This document shows positions 48,874 through 57,918 of a stretch of 64,000 bases of DNA, in pieces. The notes under the pieces were generated by a model. It worked only from the letters and a program-made list of their open reading frames with translations, made no database searches and was not told the origin of the DNA. This DNA is from Elusimicrobiota bacterium. Lineage in GTDB: Bacteria; Elusimicrobiota; Elusimicrobia; UBA1565; UBA9628. Location of the stretch: assembly GCA_016212795.1 (NCBI GenBank), contig JACRDT010000020.1, positions 36,298 to 100,297 of the forward strand, in the 5' to 3' direction. The first letter of the stretch is position 1. Every line of letters starts with the position of its first letter. The position numbers and the translations under genes were made by a program.

Positions 48874-49329
48874 ATGGCTGAAGAGACCGGCTTCCACCCC
48901 TCCTCACTGCGCGCCTCCTCCCGTGGGGAGGAGGCTTTCGACACCGAAATCATGTCCGGGATCAACGTGACCCCGCTGGTCGACGTCTGCCTGGTCCTGG
49001 TCATCATCTTCATGGTGACGGCGCCGCTCATGTCCGACCCGGTGATCAAGGTGAAGCTGCCCAAGGCCCACACCCAGGAGGGCGAGGAGAAGGACAAGGT
49101 CGGCATCACCCTGAGCCGCGACGGCCGCATCGCGCTGGACCAGAAGGAGTATTCGACCCTCGACGCCCTGGAGCCGGACCTGCGCGACAAGATGGCGATG
49201 AGCGACTCCAAGACGGTCATCTTGCGGGCCGACGAGGACGCCCTGCACGGCAAGCTCAGCGACATCATGTACCGCGCCAAGGAGGCCGGGGCGCTGCATC
49301 TGACGATCGCGACGGAGCGTAAGAAGTGA
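48874..49329 (+). CDS. exbD: ExbD/TolR-family protein 2 with a palindrome-derived N-terminal tail
   Basis: A 151-residue paralogue of the previous gene, with the same membrane core (GINVTPLVDVCLVLVIIF). Its cytoplasmic N-terminus is longer and odd (HPSSLRASSRGEEAF) because a palindromic repeat encodes it; typical ExbD proteins have only a few residues here. The periplasmic domain (GRIALDQKEYS, SKTVILRADEDALHGKL) is intact. Two ExbDs per cluster is common in gliding and Tol-like systems. Confidence 0.92.
   Translation: MAEETGFHPSSLRASSRGEEAFDTEIMSGINVTPLVDVCLVLVIIFMVTAPLMSDPVIKVKLPKAHTQEGEEKDKVGITLSRDGRIALDQKEYSTLDALEPDLRDKMAMSDSKTVILRADEDALHGKLSDIMYRAKEAGALHLTIATERKK
48914..48934. repeat. 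CCTCCTCCC/GGGAGGAGG palindrome (family 2) inside exbD2
   Basis: Perfect 9-bp arms around GTG, directly encoding the ASSRGEEA part of the ExbD2 tail. Confidence 0.75.
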
Positions 49330-50426
49330 TGGCGCAAGTCCGCCTGCCGGTCGCGACGGTCTCCTCCGTGGCCATGCACGCGGGCCTCCTCTTCCTCTAC
49401 CTGCAGACCGCGCCGTTCAACAAGAAGGAGAACCTCCGGGTCATCTCGGACGTGGACCTCCTCATCCAGGTCCGCAAGCCGGTCAACATGCCGATGCCCA
49501 GGCCCGCGGCCGTCGCGGCGCCGACGACGTGGAATTTCCTGAAGATGGCCCTCCCCACCATCGAGCGGGCCGCCCCCCGGAACGTGGAGGTGAAGCTGCC
49601 AGAGCGGAGGAAGACCCCGCTGGCCGAGCCGGAGAGGCTCGTCGACAAGGGCAAGCTCAAGACCGAGCAGAGGATCGCCCCGCTGGACCTCGGCCACCGC
49701 AGGGTGGAGGAGGCCAAGGTGGAGGCCAAGGCCGATTTCGCCAGGCGCGTCACGGCTCTGGCCGAGGCGCCCAGGCTCGAGGAGGTCGGCACGCGCAGGG
49801 TCCGCGACCTGCCGGCGGCCATGGCCCTCGAGGAGCGGCGCCGCGAGGCCGTCGCGATCCAGAAGTTCGACGCCATCGCCCCCGCGGCGCTCGACCGCAA
49901 GACCCGGGCGGCCATCCTGGCGGCGCCGGTCCTGAGGGAGGCGACGCCGCCCGAGCGGGCGAGGCTCGGCGACAAGATGGAGGCGTTCCTGCCTCCCCCA
50001 GAGCCCGCGCGCGGGGGGCCCATGATCGCGCCCGAGGCCGGCCCCGACCCTCAGGCCCTGCGCAAGAAGATCGAGATGGGCGCGTCGTCCTCGGGCAGGC
50101 GCTCCCAGACGGCCGCCATCGTCGAGGAGAAGAAGAAGGGCGTCGAGATCGAGGGCCCGCTGGCCGACCGCCGGGTCGAGTACTACGAGACGCCCCAGTT
50201 CCCCGCGTGGCTGCGGGAGATGGGCGTCGGCGAGGCCGCCGTGGCGATCCGGTTCTACGTGTCTCCGGAGGGGAACGTCCTCTCGGACATGCGCGTCGAG
50301 CGCACCTCCGGCTACGGACGGCTCGACCGGCTGACGATGGACTGCCTGAAGAAATGGAAGTTCGCCCCCGTCGGCTCGCAGGAGAGGCAGTGGGGCGTCA
50401 TCACGTTCCGGTTCGTCATGGAGTGA
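49329..50426 (+). CDS. TonB-family energy transducer
   Basis: A ~365-residue protein with an N-terminal signal anchor (VATVSSVAMHAGLLFLYL), a long charged periplasmic linker and a C-terminal TonB domain (AAVAIRFYVSPEGNVLSDM, VERTSGYGRLDRLTMDCL, WKFAP). ATG 49329 overlaps the ExbD2 stop. With ExbB and two ExbDs it should transmit proton motive force across the periplasm; the target receptor is not encoded nearby. Confidence 0.9.
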   Translation: MAQVRLPVATVSSVAMHAGLLFLYLQTAPFNKKENLRVISDVDLLIQVRKPVNMPMPRPAAVAAPTTWNFLKMALPTIERAAPRNVEVKLPERRKTPLAEPERLVDKGKLKTEQRIAPLDLGHRRVEEAKVEAKADFARRVTALAEAPRLEEVGTRRVRDLPAAMALEERRREAVAIQKFDAIAPAALDRKTRAAILAAPVLREATPPERARLGDKMEAFLPPPEPARGGPMIAPEAGPDPQALRKKIEMGASSSGRRSQTAAIVEEKKKGVEIEGPLADRRVEYYETPQFPAWLREMGVGEAAVAIRFYVSPEGNVLSDMRVERTSGYGRLDRLTMDCLKKWKFAPVGSQERQWGVITFRFVME

Positions 50427-50428
50427 CC

Positions 50429-51451
50429 ATGGTATCGCGTCGCCGCTCGTCTTTCTTCGCCGCCTGCGCCGCCGGCCTGCTCGCCTGGGGCGCCGGCTCG
50501 ACCGCGTGGGCGCAGGACGCTTCCACGCCGGCGTCCAAGGGGACGCCGTCCAAGGATCCGGCGGGGGCCCCGGCGTCGGACGCCGCGCCCTCCATGAGCC
50601 TGCCCGCCGAGGTCACCATCAGGGCCGAGGACTCGGCCGGCAGGGTGAGCGTCTCCAAGCCCCCTCTGAACCTGGAGGTGGACCCCTACGAGTCCATCCG
50701 GCCGGCGCTCAAACCCGACGAGTCCCTGCTCCTGGCCATCTCGCCTCTGACCGTGTCGTGGCGCCGGACCCACCCCGAGTTCCTGAAGAACGAGCGGGTG
50801 ATCCAGCCCTGGCGCACGACCTTCAGCCCTCGGCCGGGCATCGTGTTCCATCCGCTCGACCAGCTCTTCGAGGCGCTCCAGCGCAAGCTCGAGCCCAAGG
50901 AGTCGAAGGACTACGGCTGGAGCCTCTCCATCGTCGACGAGGAGGGCAGGGTCTTCCACCGCTACGAGGGCGCCGACGACCCGCCCGACGAGATCGTCTG
51001 GAGCGGCCAGAACGAGCCCGGGGAGTGGATCCAGGCGGGGCGGTCCTACTCGGCGGTCTACACCTTCACGGAGCCCGGGGGCGCCCGCCGGACCAACTTC
51101 GGCAAGCCCCTGCTGTTCAAGGGGATCGTCCACCAGGAGGAGTCCGGCCTCTACATCAGCCTCGACGCCGCGGTCCTCTTCGGCAAGGGGAAGTCCGGGG
51201 CGGAACTTGCCAAGCCGGGCGGCGAGGACCTCATGCGCTCCGCGGCGGACCTCATCAAGCGGCGCTTCGGCGGCATCCCCATGTCGGTGCGCGTCTTCGC
51301 CGGGACCAAGGAGCTCGGCGAGTCCCAGGGCAACAACGTCGCCGCCTTCCTCGTCCGCGAGCTCATGATCAACCCCCCGGGCATCTCCGTCGCCGCGGCC
51401 CGGGCCGCCTTCTCCGAGTCCAGGGTCGACATCGTCCTGATGAACCGGTAG
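50429..51451 (+). CDS. Exported protein with OmpA-like C-terminus
   Basis: A 340-residue protein with a signal peptide (FFAACAAGLLAWGAGSTAWA). A Pro/Ala/Ser-rich spacer is followed by a beta-rich region (GWSLSIVDEEGRVFHRYEG, DEIVWSG ... GEWIQAGRSYSAVYTF), reminiscent of an Ig-like or FlgD-type fold, and a C-terminal region (RVFAGTKELGESQGNNVAAFL, SRVDIVLMN) that may be a degraded OmpA/peptidoglycan-binding domain. It follows the TonB gene by two bases and probably belongs to the same envelope machine. Confidence 0.78.
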   Translation: MVSRRRSSFFAACAAGLLAWGAGSTAWAQDASTPASKGTPSKDPAGAPASDAAPSMSLPAEVTIRAEDSAGRVSVSKPPLNLEVDPYESIRPALKPDESLLLAISPLTVSWRRTHPEFLKNERVIQPWRTTFSPRPGIVFHPLDQLFEALQRKLEPKESKDYGWSLSIVDEEGRVFHRYEGADDPPDEIVWSGQNEPGEWIQAGRSYSAVYTFTEPGGARRTNFGKPLLFKGIVHQEESGLYISLDAAVLFGKGKSGAELAKPGGEDLMRSAADLIKRRFGGIPMSVRVFAGTKELGESQGNNVAAFLVRELMINPPGISVAAARAAFSESRVDIVLMNR

Positions 51452-51471
51452 GCGCCGGATCGCTTGGAGCC

Positions 51472-54369
51472 ATGCCCCGGGAGAGCCTTCCTCCGATCTC
51501 CGAGTTCCCGTCGGCCTACCATCCGGGCGGACCCGGCCGGGAGTTCCTGGCCCTGGCCCGGGCCGTCGACCCCGAGGCCGTGTGCCGCGCGCTCGAAGCG
51601 GGCGGCGGGGAGGAAGGGGAGCGCTTGCTGACCGCGGTGGAGCTGGCGCCCTTCTCTGCCGCCGCGGCCCCGGCGCTGGCGCCGAGGCTCGCGGCCGGTC
51701 TCGCCGCGAGGATCGCCTGCGCGGCCGCGGTGAGCGTCCCCCGCCACTATCCCGCCGTCAAGGTCTCGGACAGGGCGCTCCAGGCTTTCGCCAGGACGGT
51801 CGAGTCTCTCAAGCCCGCCCAAGGCGGCCAGGCCGTCTTCGCGGAAGGTGGACGGCGGCGCTCCGACGACCTGGCCTCCTTGGGCCAGGCCGAACCTTCC
51901 GCGCCGGAGCTGGCCAGGGGGCTGCGCGAGGCGTTCGCCAACGCGTTGGCCGCTTGCCTGCCGGCCGGACGCGTCGCCGAGGCCGCCGCGGCGTTCCCGT
52001 CGGCCGCGCGGTCGTCCGGCCTGCTGGAGAGCGCCAGGGAGGGGCTGGGGAACCGCTCGCTCAAGCCTGGGCAGCGCTGGCAGTGCTGGCTCGCGGCCCG
52101 GGCTCTGACGGAACGCACGTGGGACGAGTCCCTGAAGGACGCTTTCCCCATGCTGGCGGGCCGCTCGGAGGAGCCCGGGCTCTTGTGGCTGGTGCTGGCC
52201 GACCTCGTGCGTCGGCACGGGGAGGGCTGCATCCTGCTGGCCAAGAGCCGGGGCGCTCCGGCCCAGGCGCTCCCGCCCGTGGAGTTGCTGCACGCCTACA
52301 TGGAGGGGGGCGGCGGCGTCCCGGCCGGCCTCGGCGTGGTCCCCGAGCGCGTGGCCGCCGCGGCCCTGGTCTGCGACCCGGGCGAAGTCCTGTCCCATCT
52401 GGCGTCGCCCGAGGACGCCGGCCGGGCGATCGCCGCGGCCCTCGTGGCTCCCGCCTTGGCGTCGAAGGACCCGGGGTTCGCCCGGCGGGCGCTCCCGGCG
52501 CTCCGGGCGTCGCTCGCCGACGCTCGCCCCTACCGCGCCCGGGTCCCGGACCATTCGGGGGAGCCTTCCCCGGAGGGGGAGGATTTCCGGCTGTGCTCGA
52601 CGGCGCTGCGCTCCTATCTCGAGCTGGCGTCCAGATTGGCGGGGCCGGCGCTGGATGACGCCTTGGCGGCCGGCATACGCAAGGTCTTCGCCGGCGCCGA
52701 GACCGGGAGGAACGCCTCCCTCTTCGTCGTCGAGTCCTTCGGCCCGGCGCTGCGAGCCGTGGGCGCGGGGCTGGCCGCCGTGGTCGGCGACCGGTCTCTG
52801 GCCGCGCCGCAGCGCGTGACGGCCTACGAGGTGCTCAAGGCCTCGGCGGGCGACGCCGCCAAGGCCGCTTGCCGCACGCACTTGGAGGAGCCCTTCGCGA
52901 GGGCGAGCCGGGCCTTGCTGGGGGAGGTGGACGACCCGGCCGCGGACCCGGCCCTGGCCTCCTACGTGCGCGCGAACATCGCCGCCGTGGCCTCCTCGGG
53001 CCAGGCCGTCTCCGATCCGTCGGCGATGCTCCAGCGGAGCGGGTACGGGAGGGTGCCGGCCTTGTGGGAGCTGTTTGCCGGCGGCTGCGATCCCGACCCC
53101 GGGAAGGTCGACGCGGCCGCCGGCCGCGCTGCGCCGGAGCAGGTCCTCGAGGCCATGGCGGGCGACGATCCTTCGAGGGCCCTGGCCGCCGTCTATCTCG
53201 CGCCGGCGATGGAGCCGCGCTGCGATTGGGCCGTGCTGGCCTTGGCGTTGCGGAGCTTCATCGGCGCGGACCGCGCCGGTCCCGCTCCGGCGGGCCGGGG
53301 CGCCGTCGACGCCGTCGAGGTCGCGGCCGAGAGGCTGCACGCGCTCCTGACCGACCGGGCCCGGCGAGGGGACGAGCGAGCCGCCAGGTTCCTGTGGGAG
53401 GCCTTCGGGGTCCTCATGGACGAGCGGCCGTGGCGGCGTCAGTCCTGCTCCGTCGTCTACCGCTTCACCGGCGACCTCAAGCGGCTGCGCCGCGACGACC
53501 TGCTCGGGGACCTCCTCATGCGCGCCAGGGACGGCCGCGCCCCGGCCACGCTGCGATGGCGCGCCTGGACGCGGCTCTGCACCGATTTCGGCTGGCCCGA
53601 GGGCCGCCCTCTGGCCGTCGCGGCGATGGCCGACGCCGGCGAGGACGCGGGGTTCAAGGCCCTCCTCGGCACCAGGCTGCTCGACGTCCAGCCCGACGCC
53701 TTGGACCGGCTCCTGGACAGGTCGAAGACGCCGTGGAGGTTCAAGGGGCCGCCCGTCGACCTGCCGCTGCTCAGGCCTTCGGGCGAGCTCCCGCTGGAGT
53801 GCCTGGTCTCATCCGTGCGCTGGGCCCCGGACCGGGAGACCTTGCGGGAGGCCGTCCTGGCGCTGGCGGCGCGGTTGATCATCCGCGACGCCGGGGACAT
53901 GGCCTTCGCCAGGGACTCGTTGCTGGGAGCCGCCGCGCCCGCCCAGGGCCGGCGGGAGGGGTTCGTCCGCGCCCTGCGCGCCGCGGTCGACGGCGAGCTC
54001 GCCGGCGAGGGGCGGGTGGCCGCCGCGCGGCTGCTGGCCCTGCTCGGCGAGGACCAGGACATCGAGCGCGTCGCGGCCGCCTGCCTCGAGGGGACGTGGG
54101 TCCCGTTCCCTTTCCCCGGGCCTCGCTGGGAGCCGGCGAGCGTCCTGCGCGACGCCCGCGGCAGCGTCGAGGCCAGCGGCGAGGTCTGGAGCTCCATCGA
54201 CCCCTATCTCCTCGCCGGGTACGGCGCCCGGGCGGACAAGGTGCGGGCCTTGGCCCTCTTCCAGCTCGGGCGCAAACACGCCGCGGAGAAGCGTTTTGAA
54301 CGGAGCCGGCCGACCCTGGCCCGGGCCGTAGGACTCGACGGCGGGCTGCGCGCCCGGGAGGCACTCTGA
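51472..54369 (+). CDS. Large Ala-rich helical protein of unknown function
   Basis: A 965-residue protein from ATG 51472 (TTGGAG upstream). No signal peptide or membrane segment is visible, so it is likely cytoplasmic. Composition is Ala/Arg/Leu-rich with continuous helices like an alpha-solenoid (HEAT/TPR-like), ending with a TPR-like segment (KVRALALFQLGRKHAAEKRF). It sits between the OmpA-like and M50-like genes in a tight operon with four-base overlap to the latter. I recognise no family. Confidence 0.72.
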   Translation: MPRESLPPISEFPSAYHPGGPGREFLALARAVDPEAVCRALEAGGGEEGERLLTAVELAPFSAAAAPALAPRLAAGLAARIACAAAVSVPRHYPAVKVSDRALQAFARTVESLKPAQGGQAVFAEGGRRRSDDLASLGQAEPSAPELARGLREAFANALAACLPAGRVAEAAAAFPSAARSSGLLESAREGLGNRSLKPGQRWQCWLAARALTERTWDESLKDAFPMLAGRSEEPGLLWLVLADLVRRHGEGCILLAKSRGAPAQALPPVELLHAYMEGGGGVPAGLGVVPERVAAAALVCDPGEVLSHLASPEDAGRAIAAALVAPALASKDPGFARRALPALRASLADARPYRARVPDHSGEPSPEGEDFRLCSTALRSYLELASRLAGPALDDALAAGIRKVFAGAETGRNASLFVVESFGPALRAVGAGLAAVVGDRSLAAPQRVTAYEVLKASAGDAAKAACRTHLEEPFARASRALLGEVDDPAADPALASYVRANIAAVASSGQAVSDPSAMLQRSGYGRVPALWELFAGGCDPDPGKVDAAAGRAAPEQVLEAMAGDDPSRALAAVYLAPAMEPRCDWAVLALALRSFIGADRAGPAPAGRGAVDAVEVAAERLHALLTDRARRGDERAARFLWEAFGVLMDERPWRRQSCSVVYRFTGDLKRLRRDDLLGDLLMRARDGRAPATLRWRAWTRLCTDFGWPEGRPLAVAAMADAGEDAGFKALLGTRLLDVQPDALDRLLDRSKTPWRFKGPPVDLPLLRPSGELPLECLVSSVRWAPDRETLREAVLALAARLIIRDAGDMAFARDSLLGAAAPAQGRREGFVRALRAAVDGELAGEGRVAAARLLALLGEDQDIERVAAACLEGTWVPFPFPGPRWEPASVLRDARGSVEASGEVWSSIDPYLLAGYGARADKVRALALFQLGRKHAAEKRFERSRPTLARAVGLDGGLRAREAL

Positions 54370-55055
54370 TGGCGATCGACCGCGGCACCGTGTCCTGGGG
54401 GCGGGCGGGCCTGCTGGCCGCGCTCTTCACCCTGGCCTTCTGGCAGTGGCATGCCCCCGTCTTCTACCCCCTGCGCATCCTCGTCACGCTGTTCCACGAG
54501 CTCGGCCACGGCGCGGCCGCCATCCTGACCGGCGGGAGCATCGACCGGATCACGGTGGACGCCATGGCCGGCGGCCTCTGCTTCACGAGGGGCGGCTGGC
54601 GCTGGGTCATCCTGCCGGCGGGGTACCTGGGCTCCATGGTCGCCGGCTGCGGCATCCTCCTGCTGGCCTGCCGGACCCGCTATGACCGGTTCGTGTCCAT
54701 GGCCTTGGGCGGCGTGCTCATCCTGGCCTGCCTGGTCTTCGTGCGCAGCTGGGTGGGGTTCCTTTTCGGCACGGGCATGGGGGCCGCCCTGGCCGCGGCC
54801 GGGCGGTGGCTCAACGAGGACGCCAACGACTTCATCCTGTGCTTCATCGGGAGCACGAGCTGCCTCTACGCCGTCATCGACATCCGCAACCTCATGCAGG
54901 CCGGCGGGGGCCGCAACGACGCCGCGATGTTCTCGAGGGAGCTCATCCCGCTGCCCCCGCTGGTCTGGGCCCTCCTGTGGGGCGCGCTGGCCGTCGCGGC
55001 CCTGGCTGCGACCCTGCGCTTCGCTCTGCGCCGGGACCCCGGGCGCAGGCCGTAG
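54369..55055 (+). CDS. M50-like membrane metalloprotease (site-2 protease type)
   Basis: A 228-residue polytopic protein. The catalytic zinc motif HELGH is in LVTLFHELGHGAAAILTGG, within a membrane segment as in M50 peptidases. About six membrane segments follow (LPAGYLGSMVAGCGILLLAC and others). The expected second Asp motif is not clearly seen, so it may be a distant M50B member. It overlaps the preceding stop by one base. The operon appears to end here; a promoter for the next operon begins 28 bases later. Confidence 0.82.
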   Translation: MAIDRGTVSWGRAGLLAALFTLAFWQWHAPVFYPLRILVTLFHELGHGAAAILTGGSIDRITVDAMAGGLCFTRGGWRWVILPAGYLGSMVAGCGILLLACRTRYDRFVSMALGGVLILACLVFVRSWVGFLFGTGMGAALAAAGRWLNEDANDFILCFIGSTSCLYAVIDIRNLMQAGGGRNDAAMFSRELIPLPPLVWALLWGALAVAALAATLRFALRRDPGRRP

Positions 55056-55082
55056 GCGGCCCGGCGGTTCCCGGGCGGGAGG

Positions 55083-55112
55083 TTGACACTCCCCGTACCT
55101 ATAGGGTTAAAT
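55083..55112 (+). promoter_or_regulatory. Promoter of the HMG-CoA synthase operon
   Basis: TTGACA (55083-55088), 18-base spacer, TTAAAT (55107-55112). The ATG is 42 bases downstream; GGAGGA precedes it by about eight bases. Confidence 0.65.
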
Positions 55113-55153
55113 CCTCTCCAGGACCCAACTCGGAGCATCGGAGGACGATCTTT

Positions 55154-56206
55154 ATGGTGGGAATCTGCGGCTACGGCGCCTACATCCCCAGGAATCGCAT
55201 CAAGGTCGAGGAGATCTCCAAGGTCTGGGGCACGGACGCCGAGAGCTACAAGAAGGGCCTGATGCTCGAGGAGAAGTCCGTCCCGTCGCCGGACCAAGAC
55301 ACCATCACGATGGCCGTGGAGGCCAGCCGCAAGGCCGTCAAGAGGGCCGGGATCGACCCGGCGCTGATCGGCGCGGTGTACGTCGGCAGCGAGTCCCACC
55401 CCTACGCGGTCAAGCCCAGCGGCACCGTGCTGGCCGAGGCGCTGGGCGCCACGCCCGAGTGCCACACCTCCGACTTCGAGTTCGCCTGCAAGGCCGGCAC
55501 CGAGGCGATGTACGTGGCCAGCCAGCTAGTCAAGGCCGGCTCGGTCAAGTACGCCCTGGGCGTCGGGGCCGACACCTCGCAGGGCGCGCCCGGCGACGCG
55601 CTGGAGTTCTCGGCCGCGGCGGGGGCGGCCGCCTTCCTCTTCAGCACGGAGAAGGACAAGATCGTGGCCGAGCTCATCGACACCTACGCCTACATGACCG
55701 ACACCCCCGATTTCTGGCGGCGCGAGCACATGCACTACCCCAGGCACGGCGGGCGGTTCACGGGCGAGCAGGCCTATTTCAAGCACGTCGTGAGCGCGGG
55801 CAAGGGCATGATGGCCAAGGCCGGGATGAAGCCCTCCGACTTCGCCTACGCCGTGTTCCACCAGCCCAACGGCAAGTTCCCCCTGCGGGCGGGGAAGATG
55901 CTCGGGTTCGAGGAGCGTCAGATACTGACGGGCTGGCTCGTCAACAAGCTGGGCAACACCTATTCCGGGGCCTCGCCCCTGGGCCTGACCGCGGTGCTCG
56001 ACGAGGCCAAGGCCGACGACAAGATCCTCGTGGTCTCCTTCGGCTCCGGCGCCGGGAGCGACGGCTTCGTCTTCCGGGCCACGGACAAGCTGAAGGCGGC
56101 GCAGGGCCTCGCCGAGAAGACGCGGCAGATGCTCGACGAGAAGAAGAGGTTCCTCGAGTACGGCACGTACCTGAAGTACCGCAAGATGATCATCATGAAC
56201 GAGTAG
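55154..56206 (+). CDS. Archaeal-type 3-hydroxy-3-methylglutaryl-CoA synthase
   Basis: A 350-residue thiolase-fold enzyme, the exact length of archaeal HMG-CoA synthases. The catalytic Glu80 (VGSESHPY), nucleophile Cys112 ([13 protein letters not shown]) and His236 (FHQPNGKFP) are in place. It condenses acetyl-CoA with acetoacetyl-CoA, the second step of the mevalonate pathway. The following thiolase and DUF35 genes match the archaeal acetoacetyl-CoA thiolase/HMG-CoA synthase complex. No other mevalonate gene lies in the window. Confidence 0.92.
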   Translation: MVGICGYGAYIPRNRIKVEEISKVWGTDAESYKKGLMLEEKSVPSPDQDTITMAVEASRKAVKRAGIDPALIGAVYVGSESHPYAVKPSGTVLAEALGATPECHTSDFEFACKAGTEAMYVASQLVKAGSVKYALGVGADTSQGAPGDALEFSAAAGAAAFLFSTEKDKIVAELIDTYAYMTDTPDFWRREHMHYPRHGGRFTGEQAYFKHVVSAGKGMMAKAGMKPSDFAYAVFHQPNGKFPLRAGKMLGFEERQILTGWLVNKLGNTYSGASPLGLTAVLDEAKADDKILVVSFGSGAGSDGFVFRATDKLKAAQGLAEKTRQMLDEKKRFLEYGTYLKYRKMIIMNE

Positions 56207-56237
56207 GCCCGCGCGCGCGGCCACTAGGGAGCGGATT

Positions 56238-57395
56238 ATGAGAGACGTCGCGGTGATCGGTGTCGGCATCAACAAGTGGGGCGAGCACTGGAAGACCTCG
56301 CTGAGGGACCTGGCGGTCGAGGCCGCGCTCAAGGCCCTGGAGGACGCGAAGGTCGACGCGGTCGACAGCATCCAGATCGGGTGCATGTCGGGCGGCCTGT
56401 TCGCGGGCCAGGAGCACCTCGCCAGCCTCGTGGCGGACTACCTGGGGTGCGCCGGCGTGCCGGCCTCCCGCGTCGAGTCCGCGTGCGCCTCGGGCGGCGT
56501 CGCCTTCAAGGCGGCTTACGCCGAGGTGGCGGCGGGGCTCTCGGATGCCGCCCTGGTGCTGGGCGTGGAGAAGATGACGGACGTGGGCGGCGACGAGGCC
56601 ACCTACACCCTGGGCACCGCGGCCGACCAGGAGTACGAGTGCTACAACGGCGCGACTTTCCCCGGCCTCTACGCCATGATGGCCGTGCGCCACATGCACG
56701 AATTCGGCACGACCCGGCGCCAGCTCTCCATGGTCGCGGTCAAGAACCACGACAACGGTCTCAAGAACCCGGACGCCCAGTACCACGCCAAGCTCACGCC
56801 GGAGGAGGTGGAGCGCTCCTCGATGGTGGCCGACCCCCTGCACCTGCTGGACTGCTCCCCCATCACCGACGGCGCGGCGGCGCTGGTCCTGTGCCCCCTG
56901 GACCGGGCCAAGAAGCTCTCCGGGCATCCCCTGGTCAAGGTGCTCGGCGTGGGGCACGCGACGGACGCCATCGCCCTCCACTCGCGCAAGAACCTGGTCC
57001 GGCTCGACGCCGTGGAGAAGGCCGCCGCGCGGGCCTACAAGGCCGCCGGCGTCAAGCCCTCGGACATCGATCTGGCCGAGGTGCACGACTGCTTCACCAT
57101 CGCCGAGATCATGGTGACCGAGGCCCTGGGCTTCGCCAAGCCCGGGGAGGGCGGCAAGCTCGCCGCCAGCGGCGCCACGGCGCTCGGCGGCAAGATCCCG
57201 GTCAACACGAGCGGGGGCCTCAAGTCGAAGGGACATCCGGTCGGCGCGACGGGCGTCGCCCAGATCCTCGAGCTGGTGCAGCAGCTCAGGGGGGAGGCGG
57301 GGGGACGCCAGGTCAGGAAGGCCAAGGTCGGCCTGGCGCAGAACATGGGCGGGACCGGCGGCAGCTCGACGGTCTCCATCCTCGGCAAGGCGTAG
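56238..57395 (+). CDS. Archaeal-type acetoacetyl-CoA thiolase
   Basis: A 385-residue thiolase (SCP-x type as in archaea). The nucleophilic Cys83 is in [12 protein letters not shown]; the second His is in [12 protein letters not shown] and the third catalytic region in [10 protein letters not shown]. It makes acetoacetyl-CoA from two acetyl-CoA. The expected second active-site Cys near GHPxGATG is replaced by the pattern NMGGTGGS, as is usual in this group. It lies 31 bases after the HMG-CoA synthase stop and 15 before the DUF35 gene. Confidence 0.93.
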   Translation: MRDVAVIGVGINKWGEHWKTSLRDLAVEAALKALEDAKVDAVDSIQIGCMSGGLFAGQEHLASLVADYLGCAGVPASRVESACASGGVAFKAAYAEVAAGLSDAALVLGVEKMTDVGGDEATYTLGTAADQEYECYNGATFPGLYAMMAVRHMHEFGTTRRQLSMVAVKNHDNGLKNPDAQYHAKLTPEEVERSSMVADPLHLLDCSPITDGAAALVLCPLDRAKKLSGHPLVKVLGVGHATDAIALHSRKNLVRLDAVEKAAARAYKAAGVKPSDIDLAEVHDCFTIAEIMVTEALGFAKPGEGGKLAASGATALGGKIPVNTSGGLKSKGHPVGATGVAQILELVQQLRGEAGGRQVRKAKVGLAQNMGGTGGSSTVSILGKA

Positions 57396-57410
57396 GCCCG
57401 GAGGCACATC

Positions 57411-57800
57411 ATGCAACCACAGAGATACTGGAGGGAGATCCCGAGGCGCTATCGGCTCGAGGCCGGCAAGTGCCGCAAGTGCGGGAAGGTCTTCATGCCG
57501 CCGCGGCTGATCTGCGACGCCTGCAGGTGCACGGAATTCGACATGGTCCGGCTGAGCGACAAGGGCAAGGTCCACACCTACACGGTGATCAGGATCGCGC
57601 CCAGCGGGTTCGGGGAGCAGGTCCCCTTCGTGCTCGCCCTGGTCGACCTCGAGGGCGGGGTGCGCCTGACCATGCAGGTCGCGGACTGCGGCCCGGAGGA
57701 CGTCAAGATCGGCAGCCCCGTGAAGGTGGAGTTCCGCAAGATCAACGAGGTCGGCAAGTCCGGCGTGATCTGCTACGGCTACAAGGCGGTGCTTGCGTAA
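57411..57800 (+). CDS. DUF35 OB-fold/zinc-ribbon acyl-CoA-binding protein
   Basis: A 129-residue protein with an N-terminal zinc ribbon (CRKCGKVFMPPRLICDACRC) and an OB-fold (GKVHTYTVIRIAPSGF, PFVLALVDLEGGVRLTMQV). In archaea this protein bridges thiolase and HMG-CoA synthase and shares their CoA-binding site. Its place as the third gene of the operon fits that assembly exactly. The operon ends with TAA TAG. Confidence 0.92.
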   Translation: MQPQRYWREIPRRYRLEAGKCRKCGKVFMPPRLICDACRCTEFDMVRLSDKGKVHTYTVIRIAPSGFGEQVPFVLALVDLEGGVRLTMQVADCGPEDVKIGSPVKVEFRKINEVGKSGVICYGYKAVLA

Positions 57801-57827
57801 TAGCCCCTCATGGCTAAAAGGCCCTCA

Positions 57828-57856
57828 TGGGCAGGCGGAATGTAATAGAATATACA
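57828..57856 (+). promoter_or_regulatory. Candidate promoter of gap
   Basis: TGGGCA (57828-57833), 17-base spacer, TATACA (57851-57856), overlapped by an alternative -10 TAGAAT (57846-57851). Confidence 0.45.
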
Positions 57857-57881
57857 CCTCAGGGGCGTCTGCGGCGGGTGT

Positions 57882-57902
57882 TTCGCGAGCTTCGCTCGCG
57901 AA
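57882..57902 (+). promoter_or_regulatory. Leader hairpin just before the gap ribosome-binding site
   Basis: TTCGCGAGC / GCTCGCGAA with loop TTC; AAAGGAGG starts five bases after. It could hinder ribosome loading or stabilise the message; it may also be another dispersed palindrome. Confidence 0.6.
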
Positions 57903-57918
57903 TTTCAAAGGAGGCATC

